52,788 nt of DNA, from contig JAJPYR010000071.1 of NCBI GenBank assembly GCA_021204825.1, positions 1-52,788 of the forward strand. Reading direction: 5' to 3'. Below are positions 16,027 to 23,595 of the stretch, piece after piece. The notes under the pieces were generated by a model. The model was not told the origin of the DNA, did no database searches, and worked only from the letters and a program-made list of their open reading frames with translations. Source of the stretch: Clostridia bacterium (lineage in GTDB: Bacteria; Bacillota; Clostridia; Christensenellales; Borkfalkiaceae). Within the stretch, counting starts at the first letter, position 1. Each line of letters starts with the position of its first letter. The position numbers were made by a program, and so were the translations under genes.

Positions 16027-16215
16027 TTAAGGACCCAGATCATCGACATCCTTTAAGAATTCACATACCTCCTTATAAGTCAGGCAAGGACTATCCGTGT
16101 TTTCATCTTCATCGGGAATTTCCGTTTCCTCGAATTCCTTGAGTTTTTCAGCAAGAATCTTCATTCCCTCAGGATCATTAATAACAATGGGGTCAAAGAT
16201 GCTTGAAGTCGCCAT
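16027..16215 (-). CDS. Small acidic protein, stand-alone copy 2
   Basis: A 62-residue paralogue of the 15373-15567 product, with the same first 30 residues (MATSSIFDPIVINDPEGMKI onward), an acidic linker and a C-terminal SPCLTYKEVCEFLKD helix. ATG at 16215 follows AGGAGGTGAT. No acetyltransferase gene follows it on the minus strand, so it is either an orphan partner (decoy, anti-addiction or regulator) or the survivor of a lost pair. Conservation of ribosome site, promoter and reading frame argues it is functional. Confidence 0.72.
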   Translation of the reverse strand: MATSSIFDPIVINDPEGMKILAEKLKEFEETEIPDEDENTDSPCLTYKEVCEFLKDVDDLGP

Positions 16216-16233
16216 AATGATCACCTCCTTCGG
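16128..16233 (-). repeat. Duplicated segment, copy 2
   Basis: Partner of 15480-15585, in the same orientation and offset by 648 bp. Confidence 0.9.
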
Positions 16234-16244
16234 ACTACAGCATT

Positions 16245-16273
16245 ATTATATAGGCTGACAAATGAACAGGCAA
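16245..16273 (-). promoter_or_regulatory. Promoter of small protein copy 2
   Basis: On the minus strand TTGCCT, 17 bp, TATAAT. It is the counterpart of 15598-15626. Confidence 0.75.
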
Positions 16274-16454
16274 GCATAATCCGGCGGTTATATCCCCTGC
16301 CAATACCGAATGGCGTCTTTTTGGAGTGGCTGGGCACGCCATTTTGCTGTTTGCAGCAGACAGGGTGCCTGTATGTGCGCAGGCTCTGCAGGCGGGGCAG
16401 GCTCTGTGGCAGGCGATGTCTGGCGGATGCAGCCGGGATGCCTGTTATCCGGGC

Positions 16455-16480
16455 AAAAAAAGTCCGGCATCAGATGCCGG
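16455..16480 (-). terminator. Terminator of aroK
   Basis: On the minus strand TCCGGCAT, loop CTG, ATGCCGGA, then C and seven Ts. Confidence 0.88.
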
Positions 16481-16495
16481 AAGAAAGTAGCAGGT

Positions 16496-17008
16496 TCAGT
16501 TGCTGCTTTGAAGGGCTTCGCAGATGGCGTTGACGGTCCGCTCTATATCCAGGCTGTCACAGCCCACGGTTATGTCCGCATACTTCTCATACAGGGGAGT
16601 GCGTTCTCTGTACAGGTCCTCAAAGGTCTCGCCCCTGGTGCGCATTACCACGCCGCGGGTTAATATGCTTTTGCCCTTAAGGCGCTTTTCAAGGGTCTCA
16701 AGGCTGGTTTCAAGATACACGACCGTCCCTTCTGCACGGAACCTTTCCATGGCCCTTGTGCCGTACACGGCACTCCCGCCGGTTGCTATGATGCTTCTGT
16801 GGACGTCTATGGAGAGGTTGACGCTCTCCTCCAGCTGTATGAAGGCCTCCGGTCCGTCTGTGGCTATTATGTCCGCAAGCAGACGTCCGGATGTGCGCTG
16901 TATGACGAGGTCTGAGTCCACAAAGTCATATCCAAGAGTCTTTGCAAGCAGCACGCCGGCCGCACTCTTGCCGGAGGCAGGCATGCCTATTAAGATTATG
17001 TTGTCCAT
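16496..17008 (-). CDS. aroK: Shikimate kinase
   Basis: A 170-residue kinase phosphorylating shikimate in the pathway to chorismate. Visible: P-loop GMPASGKS (8-15), the DSDLVIQ segment (Mg and shikimate Asp), IIATGGSAVY (shikimate-binding Gly-Gly) and the lid with RTRGETFEDLYRERTPLY, ending in the usual ADITV strand. It stands alone with its own terminator, between the small-gene cassette and rpe, where prpC-prkC-rsgA lie in many Firmicutes. A GAGGCACAGG ribosome site precedes the ATG. Confidence 0.92.
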   Translation of the reverse strand: MDNIILIGMPASGKSAAGVLLAKTLGYDFVDSDLVIQRTSGRLLADIIATDGPEAFIQLEESVNLSIDVHRSIIATGGSAVYGTRAMERFRAEGTVVYLETSLETLEKRLKGKSILTRGVVMRTRGETFEDLYRERTPLYEKYADITVGCDSLDIERTVNAICEALQSSN

Positions 17009-17224
17009 CCTGTGCCTCTTGCATGCAGCCGCCTGTGTCTCATGTGCGCCGCATGTCTTGGAGACACTTTAACACCGCAAGGGGAGGAATGTCAAATGTT
17101 CCCCGCCGTATAAAATCATCCGGGGCCCTCACTCGGACCAGGGGGCAGATCTGCGGGCGCGGAAGAGGGACTTTAAGGCCTTTGCCGGAGGGCCAAAATT
17201 GTCCCTGCAAATGTCCGGTATTGC

Positions 17225-17254
17225 TTGCTTTAATACCCCTGCAAATGGTATACT
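17225..17254 (+). promoter_or_regulatory. Promoter of rpe-thiN
   Basis: TTGCTT (17225-17230), 18 bp, TGGTATACT (extended -10, 17249-17254). Confidence 0.65.
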
Positions 17255-17289
17255 TGGAGCAGAAAAACACGAGGCCGGACAGAGAGAAT

Positions 17290-17958
17290 ATGAATGTGAA
17301 GATAGCGCCGTCCATCCTTTCCGCGAACTTTGCGGCAATGGGGGAGGCGGTACAGAAACTGGAACGCTGCGGAGCGGACATGATACACTGTGATGTCATG
17401 GACGGAAGTTTTGTGGGGCCGATTACCTTCGGCGGGCAGATGATAAAGGCCATACGACCCATAACCTCGCTTCCCCTGGACGTGCATCTCATGATAGAGC
17501 ATCCGCAGACCCAGATAAAGTTTATAGCCGAAGCGGGCGCGGACATCATAACCGTGCATTACGGCGCGGGCAAGAAGGTCTCTCCCCATTATCTGGAAGA
17601 CACCCTCAAGATGATTAAGTCATACGGTATAAAGTGCGGTGTTGTAATAAACCCTGACGTGCCGGACGAGGCCATATTCCCGTTCATCAAAGAGATAGAC
17701 ATGCTGCTTCTTATGTCCGTCTTCCCCGGATACGGAGGGCAGAAGTTCATTCCTGAGGTCATGGAAAAGCTCACCCAGGCCCGCGCATACGCAGACTCCA
17801 TAGGCTGCACAAATCTGGACATAGAAGTAGACGGAGGGGTAACCCTTTCCAACGCAAAGGACATAGTGAAGGCGGGCGCCAACGTGCTTGTAGCCGGTTC
17901 CGCGGTCTTCAAAGCCCCGGACATGGCCGCCGCCATAGCGGCCCTGAAGGCCGTATAA
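17290..17958 (+). CDS. rpe: Ribulose-phosphate 3-epimerase
   Basis: A 222-residue TIM barrel interconverting ribulose 5-phosphate and xylulose 5-phosphate. Standard motifs: IAPSILSANF, IHCDVMDGSFVGPITFG (metal His and Asp), LDVHLMIEHP, LLMSVFPGYGGQKF, and IEVDGGV with GSAVFKA at the phosphate site. The TVHYGAGK segment differs from the more usual TVHxEA. The start at 17290 lies downstream of the promoter. It forms an operon with thiN, five bases on, as in Firmicutes generally. Confidence 0.94.
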   Translation: MNVKIAPSILSANFAAMGEAVQKLERCGADMIHCDVMDGSFVGPITFGGQMIKAIRPITSLPLDVHLMIEHPQTQIKFIAEAGADIITVHYGAGKKVSPHYLEDTLKMIKSYGIKCGVVINPDVPDEAIFPFIKEIDMLLLMSVFPGYGGQKFIPEVMEKLTQARAYADSIGCTNLDIEVDGGVTLSNAKDIVKAGANVLVAGSAVFKAPDMAAAIAALKAV

Positions 17959-17963
17959 CCCTC

Positions 17964-18563
17964 ATGAAAGGCATTTTACTTCTCAACGGAGAACCCTATC
18001 CCGGCGCCATCCCAACGGATGACGCCTATACCATATGCTGTGACGGCGCATACCGCTGGGCCAAGGACAGGGTGCATATAGATGAGACCATAGGAGACAT
18101 GGATTCCGCAGGCGTTATCCCGTCCCCGGCCCCCAAGGCCATCTATCCCACAGACAAGGACTACACGGACGGCGAACTGGGCCTTGCAGTTCTTATGCGG
18201 CACGGCTGCTCCCCCATACTCATATACGGCGGCTCCGGCGGGCGTGAGGACCACTTCATAGGCAACCTGCATCTCCTGTACAAGGCTCACTCCGCAGGAA
18301 TCCCCTGTGCCATGATATCCGGAAGATCCTTAATCTTCCCCATGTCCGGCAGGACTCCCTTGGGGCGCTTCTGCGGCAAGACACTTTCCGTACTGCCCTT
18401 TAGCGGGGACATCTCCGTTCTTTCCTGGCAGGGCCTTAAGTACCCTTACCCTGAAAAGATCTCATACGGTGAGTGCAGGGGCATATCCAACATATGTACG
18501 TCTGTTGACGCATATCTGGACATCCAGGGCACAGCACTTATCATAGTCTCCGGCGGAGACTGA
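17964..18563 (+). CDS. thiN: Thiamine pyrophosphokinase
   Basis: A 199-residue enzyme transferring pyrophosphate from ATP to thiamine to make TPP, the cofactor of transketolase. Motifs: CCDGAYRWA, GDMDSAG, PTDKDYTDGELG and GGSGGREDHFIGN, which bind ATP and Mg; the C-terminal half holds the thiamine-binding beta sandwich (CRGISNICTS). It follows rpe by five bases, a conserved Firmicutes pair. No TPP riboswitch is seen upstream. Confidence 0.92.
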   Translation: MKGILLLNGEPYPGAIPTDDAYTICCDGAYRWAKDRVHIDETIGDMDSAGVIPSPAPKAIYPTDKDYTDGELGLAVLMRHGCSPILIYGGSGGREDHFIGNLHLLYKAHSAGIPCAMISGRSLIFPMSGRTPLGRFCGKTLSVLPFSGDISVLSWQGLKYPYPEKISYGECRGISNICTSVDAYLDIQGTALIIVSGGD

Positions 18564-18634
18564 CGCGCATAGAGCAGCGGTGGAAGAGGGGCCCACAGCG
18601 GCAAACGAGCACATATAACGGAAGTTTGTATAAG

Positions 18635-18663
18635 AAAAGGACAGCAACAAGTGCTGCCCTTTT
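18635..18663. terminator. Bidirectional terminator between thiN and the lipoprotein gene
   Basis: AAAAGG-A-CAGCA pairs with TGCTG-C-CCTTTT around one mismatch. A and T tracts on both sides suit both converging transcripts. Confidence 0.8.
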
Positions 18664-18706
18664 CATATTGTGTGTGTTGGTGAGTGAACTAAGTTTGTAA
18701 GAGAGG

Positions 18707-21154
18707 TTAGGCGTTGTAATCCATAAGCTCCAATGCAACGCCTACTATAGCAGACCCATATGGATATACAAAGTATACGATTGTGTCTTCGTCTGTGAAA
18801 TACTGTTCATCCTTTTGAATTTCGATTGCTCCCATTAGGCCCAATAAAGAATTGCAGTCGGAAGCGGACATATTCTTAAACGTGTTATTTGTCCAAGGGA
18901 AAAATATCTTGCCAGTGTTGGTCATGAAGATAGGAATATTTGAACCTACAAGCTGTTCAACTGTTTGGTTGCCGAGTTTCTGATTAAGCTCTGCGTTAAT
19001 CGCATTGTTTATAAGGGCGGTATAGTATTCCTGGGTACCTTCTGTTGCGCTGTAGTTCATAGAATCGTCCAGATGAAACGCCGTACTGTTACCATATGAA
19101 AAGTCTCCGTATAAATAGCCGTCATATCCACCTTCTTCTTTAACAGCTGATACATAGTCTATGTCCGTTATTGCGAAATACAGATTAAATTTGCCGTCTT
19201 CTGTAAGGTATGTCTTGCCGTAAGCCTCCAGATATTCATCCATGCTCTTAATTGGAGCTATGGCCTTGTCTATGCCTCTGAGGGTGAACCAGGCCTCATC
19301 ACCTGTCATGTAGTTCTCAGCAATCGTGTCTTTATCCATAGTGACGCCGGCGTAGCAGTAGCCGCTGGTATTTGTTTCGTTGCGGCATGAAGCTATGGAT
19401 ATAGGGCCGCCGAATCTCTCGAGATCACAGTTTGTGAAGGAGTTCTTTGCGGACATGTATGCCGTTATCGCGCCGTTATAGCAGTCAAATACCTTTGTGT
19501 CTTTAACTGTGAACCCTTCATATGCGCTGTCTGTATACTCGCTGTAGAAGGCCATGCGCTGGTTCTTTATAATGCAGTTAGTAACATCTATATGGGTTGT
19601 ATCGCATCTCAGGAACTGGAGAGAGCCTATGGTTTTGCCTTCTGTATCACTCAGAAGTCCTGATGTGTTGCCTATTGATTCAACATTCTCAAAGGTTACA
19701 GATGAAGCAACCGTTGCGTTATTCCTTGCCGCATTGGTTTTCCCGTTGAACACGAAGGCAATTTCACTGCCGCCGTAGTACATGCCGGTGTAATTTGCTG
19801 GATAGTAGAAGTTATCATAATCTGTGCAGGTTATGGCGAGGCTTATCTGGGATAAATCTATGTTGAACAGATTGCCGTTGAAAATGAAATTCTCATCTGT
19901 GCCTAAATAGTGCGCGTACAGGAAGGACCAGTCTCTGATTGAGCCCACAAGCTCATCATAGTCTGCACTGTATTTATTTGCTGCAGCCTGTGCTTCTTCT
20001 TTACTCACAAAATACGCTGAAGGGATATCTGACTGTGTTACCGTGAGATCTGAATGGATGAAAATTCCGTGAACGGGCACAAGGCCGGACTCATCTGCTC
20101 CGTTTTCTTTAAGGAAGTTTTTCCAAAGATCTCCCATTACGACATTATCTGTAAGGACAGGGGCGCCGGTGGTTGAGTCAAGGCCAGTGTACCAGGAAGC
20201 TGCTTTGGGCTTGCCAAGCTCATATTCACTGGCGTTAAAGTTATCGTTCACAAGGCTTATTCTGCCGAGATCCTTCGGTGTATATACATTGTAGCCGTCC
20301 TCAACCTTTACCTCCATGGAGTAAGCAGTTATGTTTTGGTTGCTGGAGTAAAGCGCGGGTGTTACGGATACTGTAAAGACCTTGCCGATGGCATTTTCAG
20401 TGAACTGGAAGCTGGATCCGTTTACGGTGACATATTCATTGTCTGTGTTAAGATCTGAGCCGTTGTATTTAACGGATGAAGTAACAGCAGGATTGTACAT
20501 GTATGCCATGCTGCCGGAGTCTGATGAGCTGGCGCCGCTCTTCCGCAGAAGGAGAGAAGGAGAGAATACAAACGGATTGTCATCTCCGACTTCGTAATAT
20601 TCCGGTTTCTCATAGAAGTTGTTTTCGTCTCTTTCTGTGGATGTATCCACTCTTGCAGTGTTCTGGGTGTATGTTGTGTAGAGTGAAGGAGCAGAAGCCT
20701 GGATGAGTGAGAAATCCTTTTCCACGTCAGATGTTACCGTTACGGTCATTCCAAGGTCGTAAGTATTGTCGTCTTCAACAAGCTTGCATGAGATGGGGTA
20801 TTCGCCCTCGGTCATGTTGGAGCCGTTTCTGTTTACAGCGTTATTATAGAAACCTTCCGTGTAGACTATGAAATCCGCACTGGTACTGGACGTATAATTG
20901 CTGTCCTCAAAGACGAAACTGCTGAGCGTTTTGGATGTGCCGTCACTGTATGAGACCTTAATGGTCATAGTGATGTCGGAGAAGTTGATTTCTTCATCCG
21001 TGGTGTATACGCCGGACAGGTTTGTTGACTGGAGTGAAACGGTAGTGCCGGATGTGTCTTCATCATCATTGCATCCGGAGCATGCGGGCAGGATGAGAAG
21101 CGATGCAAACGCCAAAGACATTACTGTGGCAGTAATCTTAAAACCTGTTTTCAT
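18707..21154 (-). CDS. Large surface lipoprotein with beta-rich repeats
   Basis: An 815-residue lipoprotein. The signal peptide (MKTGFKITATVMSLAF...) ends in a lipobox-like LPAC with the lipidated Cys near 25, followed by a charged linker. Residues about 35-290 look like several bacterial Ig-like modules (LSGVYTTDEEINFSDITMTI; YPISCKLVEDD). The middle (about 470-610) has a run of short strands with Asn turns (ITCTDYDNFYYP, VTFENVESIGN, LQFLRCDTTHIDVTNC, FTNCDLERFGGP), resembling a right-handed beta helix. AGGAGG lies before the ATG. It is last in the minus-strand operon with the ABC genes. Substrate or ligand is unknown. Confidence 0.72.
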   Translation of the reverse strand: MKTGFKITATVMSLAFASLLILPACSGCNDDEDTSGTTVSLQSTNLSGVYTTDEEINFSDITMTIKVSYSDGTSKTLSSFVFEDSNYTSSTSADFIVYTEGFYNNAVNRNGSNMTEGEYPISCKLVEDDNTYDLGMTVTVTSDVEKDFSLIQASAPSLYTTYTQNTARVDTSTERDENNFYEKPEYYEVGDDNPFVFSPSLLLRKSGASSSDSGSMAYMYNPAVTSSVKYNGSDLNTDNEYVTVNGSSFQFTENAIGKVFTVSVTPALYSSNQNITAYSMEVKVEDGYNVYTPKDLGRISLVNDNFNASEYELGKPKAASWYTGLDSTTGAPVLTDNVVMGDLWKNFLKENGADESGLVPVHGIFIHSDLTVTQSDIPSAYFVSKEEAQAAANKYSADYDELVGSIRDWSFLYAHYLGTDENFIFNGNLFNIDLSQISLAITCTDYDNFYYPANYTGMYYGGSEIAFVFNGKTNAARNNATVASSVTFENVESIGNTSGLLSDTEGKTIGSLQFLRCDTTHIDVTNCIIKNQRMAFYSEYTDSAYEGFTVKDTKVFDCYNGAITAYMSAKNSFTNCDLERFGGPISIASCRNETNTSGYCYAGVTMDKDTIAENYMTGDEAWFTLRGIDKAIAPIKSMDEYLEAYGKTYLTEDGKFNLYFAITDIDYVSAVKEEGGYDGYLYGDFSYGNSTAFHLDDSMNYSATEGTQEYYTALINNAINAELNQKLGNQTVEQLVGSNIPIFMTNTGKIFFPWTNNTFKNMSASDCNSLLGLMGAIEIQKDEQYFTDEDTIVYFVYPYGSAIVGVALELMDYNA

Positions 21155-21325
21155 ATGATTGTTGCCTCCTGAGGGGCCAAGGCTCCAGGCTTAGGCCCGA
21201 TATGGATTTAGTTTGTATGTGATAGGGTGCGCAAAACAGATGCGCAGACCTTGAAGTGCAAAACCGGCAGTGTTAAACCGGGGAGCCTTTGAACTCTGCG
21301 GATATTCCGTTAGTGTCAATGGCGG

Positions 21326-21754
21326 TTATGAACAGATAATAAGGACAGAGGCTTGGGCTCCGCCGCCGTCTGTGGCCATGATGGTGAGGGTGAGGCTTGC
21401 AGGCACGAGGAATGTAACTTCACCCATGTCGCTGACCATTACAGAGTTTTCATCATGTTCTGCATTCTCATCAAGGTAGTTGATGTCGGCAAGGGAGAAG
21501 GAAACAGCCTCCGGGTCCGTGGCATCGTCCGGGGCATAATCATACTGTACGATAACGGATCCGAATCCTTCTTCAGCATCATAGTCCACGAGTATGTAAT
21601 CTGTTCCCGCGATGGAGTAGGTGTCGTTGGTTATCGTTATGCTCGTGATGTAGGTCTTGAACTGGCCGTTGTCCACGGCCTGGCCCCAGAAGGATATGGC
21701 AAAGAAGGAGACAATGCAGATTATGACAACGAGGAAAATGGATGACTTCTTCAT
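21326..21754 (-). CDS. Membrane-anchored small beta-sandwich protein
   Basis: A 142-residue protein with one N-terminal membrane segment (SSIFLVVIICIVSFFAISFW) and an extracytoplasmic domain of alternating strands (ITSITITNDTYSIAGTDYIL; FGSVIVQYDYAPDDA; EVTFLVPASLTLTI) typical of an Ig-like fold. No lipobox. Its ATG overlaps the permease stop (ATGA), so it is translationally coupled to the ABC permease and is probably part of that transporter or its surface assembly. It has no family I can name. Confidence 0.7.
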   Translation of the reverse strand: MKKSSIFLVVIICIVSFFAISFWGQAVDNGQFKTYITSITITNDTYSIAGTDYILVDYDAEEGFGSVIVQYDYAPDDATDPEAVSFSLADINYLDENAEHDENSVMVSDMGEVTFLVPASLTLTIMATDGGGAQASVLIICS

Positions 21755-23409
21755 TCTTTATCCTCCCCGAACCCGTACATTGTTCTTGATCTGAACCAGA
21801 AGGTCACGAATCTGTATGCGAGGAAAATGGCGGCTATAACCAGCACCCTTACATACGGAAGATTGCCTGTGTCCGTGAGGAAGAAGAGCACCAGGCCCAA
21901 AGCAACGGCGCTTAAAATGAACGAGAGCACGACGGACTTGGCCTCGCTGGGGGTTGAGGCAGCGGCGCCGGATGTCTTGAATGCCTCTATCCTCGGATGC
22001 GTGAAGTCCATCTCGGCGCTCCACAGTATGTGGCCGAAGCATATGAGCAGCATGAAGACGGCAAGCAGGATGCCGTCCAGGGTTGCCATGTCCGCCATGA
22101 TCATGAAAATGACGCATGAGGGAACAACCATGAGAATGGTTGCGAAGAAGCTGTAGGCAAGCCTTGAGAAGAGCATGGGGAAGGGCTTCTGCGGCATGGC
22201 GCTCCTAAGAGGCAGCGATTCCCCGTCCCTGCTGTATATGGAAGCCGTCCACACATTGCTTGACGTGGCCAAAAGAAGCACAATCATCACGTTGAAGGCC
22301 ACTATCATGTAATCGCCCAGAGTCCTTGTGGCTATGGCTGAGTAGACGGTGTTTATGAGAACCGTAACGCACGGTATTATTATGATTGATGCAACCGTTG
22401 AGCCCAGGACGCCTCCTGCGCGGAGCAGCCTCAGGGACTCATATACGCACGAGGAAGCGAATCCGCCGCGCTTGCGGTTCCTCGCCGGCTTGTTCTCTTT
22501 TTCTCCGGAGTCCGTGTACTGCGGCACTGCCACACGGTTGTAAAGGTAATGGGAGATGAGGTAATTGAGACCTGCAAGCACGATGATGCAGCCTATGAGA
22601 ATAAGGAACACCGCCCATGAGTACTTGGACCAGAATATCAGATCGGTTCCGTCATACCTCCCGCACAGGAACAAGGTGAAAGCGTAGAAGATATAAAGAT
22701 GAGTCTGGAACCAGCTTAAGGCATTGCGCAGCGTCTGGGAGATGGCAACCCAGTTCTTGATGAGGTTGACGTCATCGGGTATGATGCCTATTATCCATAC
22801 TATGAACCACACCGCAAGGCCCAGGATGACCAGCACGCCGATGAGCTTTGCCGCAGTGAAGCGGTTGAAGAAGCGCACCACGTAGTGGATGGGGATGGAC
22901 AGAAGCCCTGCGAAGAGAACCAGGAACACAGTGAATATGGCAAGCATCACAATGATCCATATGTACGCATACCACTTCAGGGAGGCTAAAATGGCGTACG
23001 CTATGAACACCGGAACAAGGAACAGAAATGTTCTCCTCATCTCGTTTATGAGGTACACCGCAAGCTTGGAGAAGAACAGTGTTTCGGAGGACGCGGGAAG
23101 CGCGAACAGCACGGCGTTGTCCTTGCTCTGGAACAGGTTCTTTGAAAGGGAGACGGTGCAGGTTATGATTGAGAAAAGAAACATGACCGCAAAGACTACG
23201 GACATGACCCCCACAGGCAGGCGCCCTAAGGGAGTGAAGAGATTGAAGTACTGGCACATCCACAGGATGACATACGCCACAACGCACACGACAGCAAACT
23301 CCAGCACAAACTGGAGGACCTTCAAGGCCATCCTCTTTGCGCTCTTCAAGAACGAGATATCCATTTTTTCTTTCAGCTGCATTAAAAACAGCGTGCGGAA
23401 CTGATCCAT
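21751..23409 (-). CDS. ABC transporter permease (ABC-2-like)
   Basis: A 552-residue polytopic membrane protein starting MDQFRTLFLMQLKEKM, with roughly a dozen hydrophobic segments and a cytoplasmic stretch with KENKPARNRKRGG (about 330-350). The segment LFQSKDNAVLFALPASSETLFFSKL resembles ABC-2 exporters for peptides or lipids. The start at 23409 is chosen for its GAGGACA ribosome site; the open frame extends upstream without one. It lies between the fused ATPase gene and the anchored beta protein. It presumably provides the membrane channel; cargo is unknown. Confidence 0.75.
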   Translation of the reverse strand: MDQFRTLFLMQLKEKMDISFLKSAKRMALKVLQFVLEFAVVCVVAYVILWMCQYFNLFTPLGRLPVGVMSVVFAVMFLFSIITCTVSLSKNLFQSKDNAVLFALPASSETLFFSKLAVYLINEMRRTFLFLVPVFIAYAILASLKWYAYIWIIVMLAIFTVFLVLFAGLLSIPIHYVVRFFNRFTAAKLIGVLVILGLAVWFIVWIIGIIPDDVNLIKNWVAISQTLRNALSWFQTHLYIFYAFTLFLCGRYDGTDLIFWSKYSWAVFLILIGCIIVLAGLNYLISHYLYNRVAVPQYTDSGEKENKPARNRKRGGFASSCVYESLRLLRAGGVLGSTVASIIIIPCVTVLINTVYSAIATRTLGDYMIVAFNVMIVLLLATSSNVWTASIYSRDGESLPLRSAMPQKPFPMLFSRLAYSFFATILMVVPSCVIFMIMADMATLDGILLAVFMLLICFGHILWSAEMDFTHPRIEAFKTSGAAASTPSEAKSVVLSFILSAVALGLVLFFLTDTGNLPYVRVLVIAAIFLAYRFVTFWFRSRTMYGFGEDKE

Positions 23410-23595
23410 TCTTGTCCTCTGTCTGTGTGCTCCGCATGTCCCTGCAAGGTGCATGCGCCTTTGTGCTTCCTGTTCTGTATATCGCCGCACTGAAGCGGCC
23501 TGCATGCCGCAGCATAGCGGCTTTATATTGCGCCAAATGGCGTTATATGCTTATGCTTTGTACATCCGGTGCCCGGAATCACTGGCCTGCCGGAC

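Noticed and set aside
16942..17289. N-terminal extension of rpe
   Set aside because: It precedes the promoter at 17225-17254 and does not resemble the family; the ATG at 17290 gives the standard start.
17964..18563. TPP riboswitch control of thiN
   Set aside because: The gene follows rpe by five bases and no TPP aptamer core is seen in the rpe leader.
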